64,000 nt of DNA, taken from Tetrahymena elliotti 4EA (lineage: Eukaryota > Ciliophora > Oligohymenophorea > Hymenostomatida > Tetrahymenidae). The translations under genes were made by a program, and so were the position numbers. The DNA lies in NCBI GenBank assembly GCA_000231825.2, contig JH720322.1, forward strand, positions 620,001 through 684,000. The letters are read 5' to 3'. The notes beneath the pieces were generated by a model that was given only the letters and a program-made list of their open reading frames with translations, was not told where the DNA came from and did not search any database. The first letter of the stretch is position 1. The number at the start of each line of letters is the position of its first letter. Positions 51,901 to 64,000 of this stretch are shown here, piece after piece.

Positions 51901-53817
51901 TTTTTTTGATTTCTAAGATTACTGAGATGAAGGTTTACTAGAAAAATCTGTATTTTTAAATCTGACATTAAGTTGTTATTATTGATATTCCTCAAAAAAA
52001 TCTTCATCAACATCATCATCTTCTTACTCTTTTTTATTTTTTCCTAATTAAAACTTCTTTTTCAAATGCTTACTAAATAGATTATTATCTTCCTCCTCTC
52101 CACTTTCCATTTCATTTTATTCTTCATCTGATAAATTGTTCTTATTTCCTTGTTATTTTATTTTCTTACCATCTGATTACTAAAATGCTTTATAAATCTT
52201 TTAATAGAAAATAAAATAAATATCTATTTTATTTAGTAGTTTAGTTGAAATACATAATTTAAAAAGAGAAAATAATATCAAGCAAATGAAAATACAATTA
52301 ATATCAATTTTATTGAGTTTTAAATTTCATTTAAGATGTTCTTGATTTCTGGAGAACTTAAAAAAACAAATCAATAAACAATTAAAATAGAAATCTCTGG
52401 TAAGTTTGAAAAAAATTCATTGATAAAAATTTGGGTTGCTTTCATATTTTAAAAGTATTTATTTCTTAAAAAATACAACCAATATCTATTTTTTTTTTTA
52501 GTTTTATTGGGTGTTTGATTTGATATAGAAGGAAATTATTTTTATAAAGAAAAAAAGAATCAATAAATTAATCAACAGTGTTTCTACAAATTGTTTCTGA
52601 ATGGCTGAAAGTAAAAAAATTCTTTCTCGTTAAAATAATGTTTTTAATAATAAAACATTAGATGTAGATTATTTTAAAATTTTCCATTTATCTTTCGAGT
52701 GTAGAAAACTTATTCAAATGAAATGAAAGTGCTTAATTAATTAGGAAAATTAAAATGCATTCCACTCCTACTGAATTGATAAAATATATGATTAAATTGA
52801 TAGTAAGTATAAGATACATTCATTTTATCTAAACACTATATTTAAAGGGTTTTATTGATTTATGTTAACTAAAAAATAGTAGAATCAAATTTATTGTTAA
52901 ATTACTCCGAATTCACCTTTTAGGATGATGTAAACAGCCTTCGCTCCTTCTTCTTCTTTGAATACAGTTTGTCCATTATAAAATTATTATTTAACACTAA
53001 AAAAATAAAGAAGTCTTGTCATATCAAACTCCCATTTATCAAATATACTATTTGATTGCATAGTTTAAATATCATTTATTAGGTTATTGCGTGAAGCAGT
53101 TTACAAGTATTGCTTATACATGTTTATGTTTATAGCTAATAAATGTACTTCAGGAGCTTCAGCTACAGCTTAGAGAGCTGTCTAATGATTTTATTCTGTA
53201 TTTAAGAGAGCTTACTCACCAAGATAGTCACCTTCATTAAGAATCTTAATACGAAAAAGTTTTTGCTTGGTAGAATCTGCTGTAGCAAGGATAATATCTG
53301 TACTTTGTTTTTATCTATTTTTAGCCATTTCATAAGAATGCTCAGTGCAATATTAGCTGACAGATCCTTTAATAATGACATAAAAATACTCTAGACTATC
53401 ACCTATATATTTATAAAAATCATTTTAGAAGTCCTTACATAAAATTGTTTACTGAATTAGCTAAATTGTAAAAATATTGTTACCAATATCAAATATCTAT
53501 TCTTTTGATTAGAATATGAGGTATTACGAATGTTTAACCGCTTCAACTAACTAATCTTCATTGAGTTTAGAAAAAATAAAATATCTTGAAAGACCTTCTT
53601 TTAATATTAATCTTTCTTGGTAATTAAGATCGCTTCTGTTGAGATACTTTTGGAACATCTATTAATATAAATTAGTTAGAAAATATGTTGATTTTAGTTT
53701 CAAAAGAGTGTTTCTATATCAGAATTTAAAGCTAAAAATAGAGAATAATTCATATTTTTTTACAGGTATTTAAAAGTATGTCTGCTAATGCTTTTAAAAA
53801 TACTGAGAGATAGACAT
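48960..53817 (-). CDS. Protein with two cyclic-nucleotide-binding-type domains and a long disordered tail
   Basis: The reconstructed model is 1,303 residues: exons 53764-53817, 53484-53658, 52906-53402, 51634-52197 and 48960-51581, whose total is a multiple of three and all junctions in phase. The first exon (18 codons) is inferred; ATG 53658 is an alternative start. CNBD 1 (about 53.6-53.1 kb): FSKLNEDQLVEAVKHSQYL, GDSLEYFYVIIKGSV and cassette YLGEQALLNTEQNHQTALQA, where Gln replaces the phosphate-binding Arg. CNBD 2 begins TVFKEEEGAKAVYIILKGEF, is interrupted by the 708-nt intron 52198-52905 and an acidic insert of about 190 residues, and resumes as LYTLGQNQIFGEEDVMKKQK with RTFTV keeping the Arg. 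After a basic segment (KEERFIQRVKLIQENIQKYK) comes a Ser/Gln/Asn-rich tail to TGA 48962-48960. No kinase or channel domain is present, so it may be a regulatory or scaffold protein for cAMP/cGMP signalling. The chance that two genes were joined is low because the CNBD halves complete each other. Confidence 0.75.
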
Positions 53818-55509
53818 TTTAGATTTATCTTGAAATCAGTTTGTTATTGAAAATCTTTTTTCTCAAATTTGTTTGATTATCTAAATTAAAAACAAATAAA
53901 TTAAGAATTCAGTATTAATTTTTTTTAATTATGTTAATTTAAGCAATGAACTGACCCTATATGTATAATACCAATCATCTCTAAAAAATAAGTTCATTAA
54001 ATATATGTCAAAAAAAATCTGATTTTAAAGAAATAATATGTAAATGATTCTAGCTACAAAAATAAACATTCTATTATTAAATATTTCTGTAGCTTGCTGA
54101 AAATATTAAATAATATTCTAAAATAGTATTCTGAATTCATTCCTTCTTCTTATTTTCTCAATTTTTTCATTCAATATCATTTTTTATGAATAATCTTCAA
54201 AAATATTTTCATATTTTAAAATAATTCAAAGTGGTGTCTAAAATATCAAAAATTTAAAAAAAAACCTCTCAACTTAAAAAATATTTTTCTGATGAAATTC
54301 TAATTTTTAAATAAAAAAATACAATTTTAGTTAATAAACGCAATTAATGAATTCATTCATAAATAAGTAATTATTATAGTATCCAGTATAATTATTAATG
54401 AACTGAAAACATACTTCTAATTTTGATTATTTCTTAAGAGTGTTTTATTTCAAATAGCATAGTGTCAAATTAATTACTAAAATTAGAAATTATTCTGATT
54501 AGTTAAACTTTGAATAATTGTATTCACCTTTTGTAAGCACTATTCTAATTTATTTAAAAATTTTATTTGATTTATTTAATCTAAAATTAAATTATTTTAA
54601 ATGAGCTCAAATAATTTAAAATTTTTTTCTTTAATTACATTTTCTATTTCTTTTTATGAAAAATATATTTTTTCTTTTAAACAAATACAATTTTCACATA
54701 GTTTTTGTTTATGAAAAGATAAATAATAAGTAAGATATAAATAGAAAGAATTTAGCGAAGAATTAAATAGATAAATTGTTCTAAAACAAGATTATTTTTT
54801 TATATTTGATATTTAAGTTTTGTGTTAAACAGATATTTTTTAGTTTGTTAGAAAATATATTGAGTTTGTATTAACTACTTTACTTTTAGTATTAGTTTCC
54901 TTCACTTATTTTTTTTAAAAGCTAATGTTAAAAATAAAGGAAATTTAGAATATTATGTAAATACTTCTAAAATAACATTCTAAGAGATAAATTTTAATAA
55001 ATGTAAATACAATAAAATAATTAAAGATTAATAAAATTTAATTTTAATTAATTCTGATGATTTTTTATTTCACACTTTTAAACAAAAGAAGTTTTTCCTT
55101 TTGTTTAATATTTTGTTTATTGAAAATAAAAGTAGTGTTTTTTAGTTTGCTTTGATTGGTACATAGGTAGGTAATATGATGAAGGTTATGGTTTATTTTA
55201 TGGACAATTTACTTTAGTTAGTAGTTTAGTATTTCATAGATTTTAGTAATTTATTTGTAGATTAGTAAGCAATTAGATTGGTTAATTGACTGCCAGGACT
55301 TTTTAAATATTTGAAGTGAATATATGTGTTAAATTTGTCTTTGTTTTACTTGTTAGGTAGATAGACAAATAAATCTGTCAATTTATTATAATAGATGTAC
55401 ATAAGATTTAAACTGAGTTGAGAAGTATTTGGTCAATTATTAAATTATTTTTTAGGAGCTTATTATAAAATTTAGGAGAATGTTAAAAAAGTCAATTTAA
55501 TAAGTCCAA
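53818..55509. other. Intergenic spacer, about 1.7 kb
   Basis: AT-rich DNA upstream of the CNBD protein gene and downstream of the RING-H2 gene. Nothing recognisable. Confidence 0.55.
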
Positions 55510-56565
55510 TCAATGAGGTTTTGGGAGGATGTCTCTGCAATAGGGACATTTACTATTTAAAGAAAGCCACTAAGCTATACATTTAATGTGGAATACATGG
55601 CCACAATTAAGCTATCTAACTCTTTTATTTTTTTAAATATCTTCCAAGCAAATACTGCAGATTGTTTATTCCTAGCTGAGAGCTATTTATCTTTCTTCGT
55701 ATTGTTTTTACTTTTCATGCATATCAATTTTTCTTTTTAAACGCAAGGCCTAAGAGATAAGTAGTGGCTTCATTTATTCATCCTCAAGTACTTGAGTATT
55801 ATATATGTGTAATGCTCTAGTAACAAACTACTGAGCTTCTTCAATATTCTCTTTTAGGAGAAAAATGTTGGATATAGAAATGAGGCAAGTGGCTTCTCTT
55901 GAGCTATGACTTTATACACCTTAGTTCTTACATATATTCAATGCTTCGTTGTAATATTTCAAGGATGCATCATAATCTTTTGCCTTTTGGAACATAGAAG
56001 CTAGTTTCTTAAAGGTAGAAGCAACTTGATAAGAACTATTTCCATATTTTGATTTTTAGAGATGTAAAATGTCAAAATAAATTTTTTCGGCCTTATCTAA
56101 ATCTTAATTTTCTTTGTGTTCCTATGCTTTAAGTAGAAGATCGCAAATTTATGTATCATCTTCTTCATATTAGTTTTATGCTGGAACAAGAGTTTCACTG
56201 CCAATTTCCTTTCCTGTATCAATTTAGTCACTACAAGATGATTCAGGTAATCCTAAAATTGGAAAATTATTCTGGTTTAAGGAATTCATTTTGGTCTAAA
56301 TATCTTGATCTAAATATTCAATCTATGCTTTTTCTTAGATTTTTTGAATGTTGGTGAAGCTTTAAGAGAGTGCTATTCCTTAATTATTCTATAAGGAGGA
56401 GCTATTTGTTTGGAAATGAGTTTGATCCTTTTGCAAAAACTAAATAGAAGTAATTTGTTCTTATGACTAATTAATATTATAGATTTCCTACTAATTTATT
56501 TAATAGTTTGCAATATTTATATTCTTCTCTTAAGTTTAATAATTATTATTATTGTTATTAATCAT
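55510..56565 (-). CDS. TPR plus RING-H2 protein, probable E3 ubiquitin ligase
   Basis: A single exon of 351 residues; ATG at 56565 (MINNNNNNYQTQEKN), TGA at 55512-55510. The first about 120 residues are Asn/Gln-rich and disordered. The middle has kinesin-light-chain-like TPRs: DLDKAEKIYFDILHLQKSKY, YDASLKYYNEALNICKNQG, ENIEEAQQFVTRALHIYN. A basic helix (LRLKRKIDMHEKQKQYEERQ) leads into a C-terminal RING-H2 at residues about 303-343: CSIC, then LNCGHVFHIKC, then CPYC, with the fixed Trp of the loop in AQWLS. All eight zinc ligands are present (C-x2-C, C-x-H-x2-H-x2-C, C-x2-C). RING-H2 proteins recruit E2 enzymes; the TPRs would bind the substrate or a chaperone-type partner. The TPR/RING combination is certain from sequence; its target is unknown. 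Confidence 0.92.
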
Positions 56566-59500
56566 TCTTTTTCTTGATTAATTAATTAATTAACTAATTG
56601 ATTTATTTATTTTTACTACTAGTTACAATTAAAAAAAAGAGAGTATTAATTATCGATCAATAAATGAAATTAAGGTGAATGCTTGTATTCTCTCTTGTTT
56701 AGTTAGCAATTAATGTTTATGATTGATTAAATGATTAATTAATTAATCGATTTTTTGTTTGTTCGTATGTTTAATAGATCAAATTATATTAATTTTCAAA
56801 TTTATAGATAAAGTAATTTATTTGAATCTTTGTTTTTGGTTGTTTAGCTGGAGGGAAGATTATACTTAATTTGTAATAGATTGTATTTGAGTATTTTAAA
56901 TAATGATTTCCCTGTTTTGATTTATTATTCTTACTTAATTAACTAAATTATCTGGAAATAATAATTCGTTCAGACTGTATTTATATCTCGATTGCCTGGT
57001 AAATTTTATGATTTAATTCGGAGAATATAATTAATTTTATCCTTAAATTGATAATGTTAGTTTTATTTGTTGTTTACAATTTACTTTTGCAGTTAAAATG
57101 GCTTTCTTATTTTTTTTAAATTTATTCTTTATTTGAATATTTATCTGCCTAGAGTTTCTGTTTTTTAACTGACTGAACGTTTATTTTATAATATAGATAG
57201 CTGATAGAAGTGTCGCCTTTATCTGATTATTTCTTAAATCAGAAAAAAAGTCAACTAGCTATTAGCTTGAATATAGCAAATATTAAATAGAAGTATAATT
57301 CAAAATTAATCAAAATAAAGTATTTAAATCAAACCAAAATCTTAATCAGTAATTTCCTCAAAATTTAATTTGATTGAGCATATAATTATTTGAAAATTCT
57401 CAAATCTATTTTAACTCTACTGTTTCACTAATTTCTCATTTATTTTATCAGCTTTTCTAGCTTTCGTTTTTCAAAATGCATATAAAAAATAGAAAGAACT
57501 ATTTGAGTAAATCACAATCAGTTTATTCACTAGAAGAAACATTTCGAACATAGATCATATAATCCTTTATTTATTTACAGTCAAACTGATTAATGATTGA
57601 CAAGATTCATGCTTTGCTAATTCATATTAATAAATTCCGATTCATTTTCTTTTCGATATGAGCATTGAATATTATTTAATTAGTATCAAATACCTTACAC
57701 TTTATAAAAAAAATTAAGTTACTACTTGACTTTTATTTCATTTAGTAGCAAAAGAAAAAATTAACTTTAAATAGATAAACATTTTTTTTATATTTAGTGT
57801 CTGTTGAATCCTTAACACATGTTTCTACTTTTTCTCTTCATTTTTATAAACTCAACTATTGTATATCAAAAGTTTCAAACATTTTTATAAAGCCACTTGT
57901 TATCAATTCAATAAAAGATAAAAATATGAAATAGATAAATATCTTAAGACTGATTATTTTAATTAAGAAAACTTATTTATTCTCAAATTATAAGGATAAT
58001 TATTTTATAAGCTAAGATATTCATTCAAGCACATCAAAATCATCTTTGATTTTTATGTTTATCATCCTTTTTTTAATGTTAAATTATTTGATTTTTAGAA
58101 AATATGACTTAATATTACTTACTATTAATTAAATAAAGAAATCTAATTTGGTAAGTTTTTTTCTATTTTTCCTCTATATTGATTAAACAATTAATCAGTT
58201 TTTAAGTAGCAGGTGTTTGAAGTTATTTTCTAAAAAAACTTAATCACATTTGTTGTTATTATTTTAGCTATATTTTTTGATAAATCTATTTTTAGAATAT
58301 TTTTATCTGCTTTCATAATTTATTTTTTTTAAATATCTTAAAATCATCACAATTTAAGATTTTTTATTTTTTAAAATAAGCTGTAACCCCTAATTAAGTG
58401 TAAAAAAACCATTCAAGCTTTATGAAATTAGGAACAGTATATAAAAGAATAAAAAACCCTAAATACTTAGTAATGTCAATTATTATTTTAAAATTTTTAT
58501 TATTTTCTGAAAAGGCAACACTCGGCTGGCTCTGATTATTTTTGTATTTTTTATTTTACAGCTTGAGGTCTTTGCTTCAAGCATATATATCTTTTCTTTT
58601 TAATATACTTTTATAAAATAAGATATTGCTTGAATGTTGGTTAAAAATTATTTGTTAGTAATATCAACTTATTTTAATTGAAATTTTATATTAAAAAAAG
58701 CCAAAATAAAAAGAATTATTTCTAAAAATAATTCCAAACCTTAAAAAATCTTTTCAAAATGAAATTTTCAAGTGCATTGTTAACAAAAACTTAGCAATTC
58801 AAAAATTAAAAATTTTCTTTTTTTGTTTTTGAACAGATATGTAAGAAGAATAAGAAATATTTCTATTTAAAAGTTTAGTATTACCAAATTAAAAATTTAC
58901 AAAAATAAACAAAACATAAATAAAATTACTTTCTATGATGATATTCAACTAAAGGATTTAAATTAATAAAAAACCAAGAAAAACTAATTTCAAACTTTAT
59001 TACTTTGAAAAAATAATTTTAAAAATAAAAGTTCAAATTAATCTGAGTTTGATGATATAAAATGTTAATTGCTTAAATAATAAAATAGAAGTTTTTCTCT
59101 TTCAAATTAGAAAACAAGGGAAAGATAAACAAGTATTCTACTTTTAAATTAATTCAAACTAACTATCAATACTAAAAATTTCAAGAATAATATGTTTAAA
59201 AAATCTTTTTGCATCAAAATATAAAAAGAATAATAATTTATATTTGCTGTTAGAAATATTGTAATATCTGTTTTGAAAAAAATATGAACGAACAAACTAT
59301 TTCTATATAAATAGGAATTAAAGTAGAACCTATATTTTATTCACCCTATAATACTAAATAAAAAGTAAAAATTAAAGCATCTAGGCTCTTATATCCTCAC
59401 TTAAAATATGATGATAGATAGAAAGATTTATATCAAAGGATCTGAAGAAAAATTTTTTATAATAAGAATAATAAAATAGTAAAAATATTGATAAACTAAT

Positions 59501-60589
59501 TAGAAAATTGACTGAAGAGAAAAGAATTTTAACAAATTGGTGAGAAATAAGTGAATAACATAAGTATATTAAAGAAACTAAGTAAAATAAATAAATTCAC
59601 AATAACGTGATTAGAGAAGATTATTCAAGACAAAAAAATGCTATTGTACTGTGTCAAGATACTTTTATGGATAATAAAAAAGAAAATCTATTTGTAAATA
59701 AATAGTAAGTATAAAAATTACTCCCTTAATGAGAAAATAAATGTTAACAAATTACTCTCTAGTGTGAAAGGGTTATTTAAAAAATTGTATAATTCTGTTC
59801 CTCAATATGGTTTTCTATTTATTTATTTTTATTGTTAATATTTATAAAATCATTTTTATCAAAATTCTTTTTTTTTGTTTTAGTCTTCTAATTGTAAATT
59901 TATTTTTTTTCTTTTTTAGGAATGAAAAAATTTGTTTGTTTTATTTCATATTTGAAAAAGTAAAAATAATTTTGATTTGAAAATCACTTTTTTTTTGTTG
60001 AGAAAAATGGATTTTATCAAAAGATAAATTAATTTAATTTTTTTTAATTTAATAAATTTGAAAAATTAGATTATGAAAAAATTTTTGAAAATTTCTTCTT
60101 AAATTTTTTATTTAAAAATTCAATTGAATTAGTGTCTCTGCTTTTTCAAATATTAAGGCCAGAAATATTTTGAAAATTTGATAAAAAAATAGTTGAAAGT
60201 GTAACTAAATTTTGTATTTTGTTTGAATTGAAATTCAAATTAAGATATAAAAGATTCAAATAAAATGATAAAAGTAGTATCTCTACTTTAATATTTGATT
60301 GATTGAACTTTATAGAATCATTGGCTTTTTAAATAAGTTATTGAAATTAAAATTATATTTGAATTAATTAATTATGGTAGCTAGTTATATTAGAGAATTG
60401 AATATTAATTTTAATTAAAATTAAGATACTCGAGATTATCTTTTTAAATTATAAAAATAAAATAATCATGTGAAGATAAATTTTACTTTTATTTCTACCA
60501 AATTGTTACATTAAATTAAAAGATAAAAGCAAATTTTTATCGTAATTAAGATTTAATTTTGTTTTTTCTTGAAAAAAAGAACCCTCCCT
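56566..60589. other. Gene-poor interval of 4 kb
   Basis: Very AT-rich; includes a TTAA-rich run (ATTAATTAATTAATTAACTA near 56579) beside the RING-H2 gene start. A 54-codon plus-strand frame from ATG 59284 (MNEQTISIQIGIKVEPIFYS...) to TGA 59446-59448 has some protein-like character, and plausible frames continue to about 59620, but no splice arrangement or family supports a gene. Confidence 0.45.
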
Positions 60590-61110
60590 CTCAGAGATAA
60601 CTCTGAAAATAGATGGAGAATCTTCAATAATGTCCAGCATAAAAATTACTCAAACCTAAAGATAATTGAATTCATACTTAAATTTGAAACTCGCTGATGG
60701 TCCATAGTTTATGAACGATAATAGATTATTCAAACATCTGTGATTAAGTGGTTAACTTCATTATTAAACATAAATCTGCTCTACTTGAACTTTACAGACA
60801 TCATGCAAAGCGTGTTTTTGAACTATTAAAGAGCATTCAATTAGGGGATAGTAAGAAGACACATTTATTTACTCCTATACATCTTAGTCCTCCTCAAGTA
60901 TTAAGTTTTGAAATGAGTTTGTATGTATTATTTCAGATATTTTAATTTGAGGGATTTTTCCAAAGTGGCCTCATTCGGTATTCTTTTAGAGTTTCTAATA
61001 TCTCTTTACTATGTTGTTCATGTATTTCTCTACTTTATCAGCAAACAAGTTGGCCGCTGTGCTGATTTTTCCAAATTTTTAGCTATTATATTTCATCATA
61101 CTCACTAAAA
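60590..61110 (+). pseudogene. Possible degraded coding fragment, unassigned
   Basis: Base composition rises here, and neighbouring frames on the plus strand give protein-like pieces: RTLPLRDNSENRWRIFNN (60582 on), NLKIIEFILKFETR up to a TGA, then in another frame NFIIKHKSALLELYRHHAKR and VFELLKSIQLGDSKKTHLFT (about 60751-60900). They are broken by TGA codons and frame changes that no good GT-AG pair repairs. The minus strand across 60.95-61.2 kb also reads partly open. This may be a decayed gene or small exons of a gene I cannot assemble. No family recognised. Confidence 0.25.
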
Positions 61111-63555
61111 GTTAGCAGCAATTATTTAATCTCTAATTGTTGAAGGTTTTTTCAGCTTCCCTATTTGCAGATTTCGGAATCTTATTTTTGGGATTCATTC
61201 TACTCTGTCGTGGGAGTCAGTATATGGTAGCACAAAATGATCCTTTTGGTTGTCATTGTTGATGTTTATCAAAAAGGAGATGCACAAAAATGATGAATTC
61301 AAAATTAAGCTTTTCTGTTGAAGAGTGCTATTACTTTGTTGTATGTGAAATATTTCATTTCAGGATTCTTCTTGCCATTTGGTTGTCGCATCATAATTAG
61401 ATTTATTTGTATTGTGCGTTAAGACTTTTAGTTGTTGAACTGTGAGTTAGTTTTCTTTTTTTTAATCAATAACTATTTACATTATTATTAATTTTATGCA
61501 TTGCTGTGTATTATTCTGTATGACAAAAACAATTTATTTATTAATTATCTTGATGCTATTAGCTTAATTTATTTTGAAGGAATTTTTTCATTTTTAAATA
61601 TTTATTTATTTAGGCTTCTAATAGGTAGAACAAATGTTCTTTTTTTTACGAGTAAATTTATGGGAGTGAATTTATATTTAAATTAAATAAAAGGAAAAAT
61701 TTTTGAAATGTTTATTTCATTATAATATTTTGTAAGGTATTTACTATTAATAGATATTCATTTTCAAATTAAAAATCTATAACATTTTTCAAATGAAATT
61801 AAAATAGACAATTTAAAATTAAAAGGCAAAATTGTAATTGTATGGTTATAATTTGATTTTTACTTTATTGAAAATTTTCACAGATTTATGAGAAAATGAA
61901 GAAATGAAGAGCAGGCAGGTATAAGTTTGAATAAAATTTATTTGATAGTATTTTTACAATTAGTAAATCATCTGGATCTGTAAGGAATAAGGCATTGCAT
62001 TTATTAGCTTTGTGTTTGAGTAAAATTAATTAATTTTTATTTGGAAATTTAAGATAATTAAATACCATTAATTTTAATTATTAAAAATCAAAGATAAATA
62101 TTTTACTTTTATTGATAAATAGTTAGTTATACAATATAAAAAGGAAATAAACAAAAATAATCTATTTACTAAAAATATAATTTAGAGCATTATCACTTGA
62201 TAGAAATTAGTTCATTAACTCTGAGAAATCTGAGAGATTAATTGTATTAATATTGATTTATACAAAATAATCAACGAAAGATTTATTAAATTCAAAAGGA
62301 GTTAGGCAATATTATTTCAGGTGATTTTTTGCTAATTATTGTTACCAAAAAATATTTAAAATGAATTAATTTTCTCCAAGAGTTACAAATAAATAAATAT
62401 TTCAAAAAATGGAAAAAAAAAAGATACATTAGTTGTAGAATTATCTAATTTTTATTTTTAAAGGCAGTAAAAAATAAACTGAATGAGTCAAATATAAATC
62501 CAATTAATTGGAAATTAAGAGTTATTCTGTAAGACAAAATAAATATACTTTCTTCATTTTATTTATTTAGATTAGCCCTGTCAAATATATTTCTATTCGA
62601 ATGGAATAATTACTCTCGAATTTCGAATTTGAGAGAAATGGTAAGCCAGACAAATATTTTTAATTTAGAGAGGTATCAAATACAATATTGTGAAAAATGC
62701 AGGTTGCTTAAAAAGTTATTGTTTCAGTATTTTGTGGAATAAATCCAGTTAATTTTGATTTAGGTATCAATTGTTTAAAGAAACAAAAAAGATAAAAATT
62801 GGCTTTCTAATTATTTTGAAATTGAGGTGAAATATTAATAATAATTTTACATTAATTCCTTTTTATATTTTGGAAGTAAAATTTTTTTTGGTTTTTAGAC
62901 TTGTTTTCTTCTTTCTTTCTTTTTTTGTGCGATTAAATAATAAATATGTTCAACATAGACTTAAAATATAGATTCCATCACCAGAATAAGGGAAACAAAT
63001 GATTTATTAATGGATGATCTACAAATAAAGATAGCAATCAAAATAACATGTATGCAAGAAGCAAATGCAAGCTCTTGAGAAAACAAATGAAATTAATAAA
63101 AATACGACTTACAAACTAAAAAAAAAAGAATGATTAATTAATGTTCTGTAATTTTTATTCATTCACATATTACATACCTAAACCACTTTTTTTAGCACGA
63201 CCTAACTTAAATTAAAAAATCACTAAAAAATATAATTAAAAATAATTAAAATCTAATAGAAATACATCCATCCTTCATTTAATATAAAAGAAGAAGAAAG
63301 CAAGCAAACTAATTAATTATTAACTTATATTAGATTATATCAAAAACTTATTATAAAAACGAGTCAATTTCGATAATATTTCGTTTGAGAATTAATATCC
63401 TTTTCTCTCCTACTCATTTCAGATTCCTCTAACTAGAAAATTATTTTAGTACCATTTTCTCTGCTTCAAAAGCTTACTAATTAAACATAATTATTTGCTA
63501 ACAAGTGCAATAAGAATAATAACAATAAGCCTAATAATATTGAGATAATAGATTT
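61111..63555. other. Gene-poor interval upstream of kinesin gene
   Basis: AT-rich. Short frames such as 61501-61686 are composition-driven. The right end (about 63480-63555) is the A-rich leader of the kinesin gene. Confidence 0.5.
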
Positions 63556-64000
63556 ATGTCAAAAAAGAATCAAGCTGAGTCAAATAATATTAGAGTTGTC
63601 TTGCGTTGCAGACCTCTAAACAAATTAGAAATTGAATAAGGTGGTGAATAATGCGTCAAGATAGTAGATGATTAGACTGTTTAAGTTTCAGTATATACAT
63701 TATTCATAATAATTTGATAAGCTAATTAATTCAAGCGAACTTTTACCAAGCTAAGCTTTCAATATAAGTGAAATTTTATTTTTATAATAATAAGGTCAAT
63801 GGTGATGAACAACCACATTAATTTAGTTTTGATAAAATATTTCCTTCTAACACTCGTTAGGTAGATGTTTTTAAAGAAGTAGGATAACCTGTACTTGAAT
63901 GTAAATTATTATTTACTATAAATACACTTTTAGCTAGCTAGAGCAAAAGGGCATAGCACTCCAATGAAACAAAAAAAAGAAAATTTTAAGCTAATGTAAT
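63556..64000 (+). CDS. Kinesin motor protein, N-terminal start only
   Basis: ATG at 63556 opens MSKKNQAESNNIRVVLRCRP LNKLE: the NIRVVLRCRPLN segment is beta-strand 1 of the kinesin motor domain, including the conserved RCRP that contacts nucleotide. An intron, 63691-63794, fits in phase, and the next exon reads HQFSFDKIFPSNTRQVDVFK then EVGQPVLE, matching the FxFDxVF...(T/S)xQxxVxxxxxxxxV block. A donor GTAAAT at 63901 follows. The P-loop (GQTGxGKT) is expected next but lies beyond the window, and the last about 65 bases do not read clearly as motor sequence, so the third exon may start beyond the window. The RCRPLN wording is common to kinesin-2 and kinesin-5 types; the subfamily cannot be told from this piece. 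Confidence 0.9.

Noticed and set aside
48960..53817. Splitting this into two genes (CNBD protein at 52.9-53.8 kb and Q/S-rich protein at 49.0-52.2 kb)
   Set aside because: The left part begins with the missing C-terminal half of the CNBD that the right part starts, all junctions fit in phase, and the summed exons are a multiple of three.
59284..59448. 54-codon plus-strand frame MNEQTISIQIGIKVEP...
   Set aside because: Starts with ATG and ends with TGA and looks faintly protein-like, but too short and without family, neighbours or splice partners to call a gene.
61501..61686. Plus-strand 61-codon frame
   Set aside because: AT-driven composition; ends at TAA, which is not a stop in this code.

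Overview
The window looks like ciliate nuclear DNA, most probably Tetrahymena and most probably macronuclear. It is very AT-rich. Long protein-like frames run straight through many TAA and TAG codons and end only at TGA, so TAA/TAG encode Gln. Introns are short, AT-rich and GT-AG, and no gene is visibly cut by internal eliminated DNA. Two copies of a ciliate-type 5S rRNA gene sit mid-window. In the S-adenosylmethionine synthetase gene a TAA codon supplies the Gln of a conserved active-site motif, which is direct evidence for the altered code.

Layout. 1-7443 (+): most of a GCN1-type HEAT-repeat translation regulator, entering from outside the window. 8339-20322: three minus-strand genes, namely a C2-like/coiled-coil protein, a TPR protein with low-complexity ends, and a TRIM-like RING/B-box/coiled-coil/Kelch protein. 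20.3-24.5 kb: gene-poor. 24520-25710 (+): intronless methionine adenosyltransferase with strong codon bias. 26621-26983 (+): two tandem 5S genes. 27466-29047 (+): cytochrome P450. 30116-30703 (-): small two-TM protein. 32057-32884 (-): Cys-rich, possibly scramblase-like protein. 34649-37567 (-): Gln/Ser/Asn-rich protein of unknown function.

Right half. 38796-40608 (+): diverged EF2/EFL1-like translational GTPase relative that has lost most nucleotide-binding signatures. 41120-42132 (-): OGFr-domain protein. 43714-48149 (+): voltage-gated/cyclic-nucleotide-type K+ channel with a CCHC knuckle behind its CNBD. 48960-53817 (-): protein with two cyclic-nucleotide-binding-type domains, the second split by an acidic insert, plus a long disordered tail. 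55510-56565 (-): TPR plus RING-H2 E3-type protein. 56.6-63.5 kb: almost empty apart from doubtful coding scraps. 63556-64000 (+): the start of a kinesin motor gene.

There is no operon logic; each gene appears to be a separate transcription unit. Several relate to common ciliate themes: cyclic-nucleotide signalling and K+ channels, ubiquitin ligases, motors, and translation control. I saw no tRNA, CRISPR, transposase, telomere repeat or virus gene. Exon borders are hand-read from frame changes and GT/AG sites; those I could reconcile in phase are stated, and the rest are marked uncertain.
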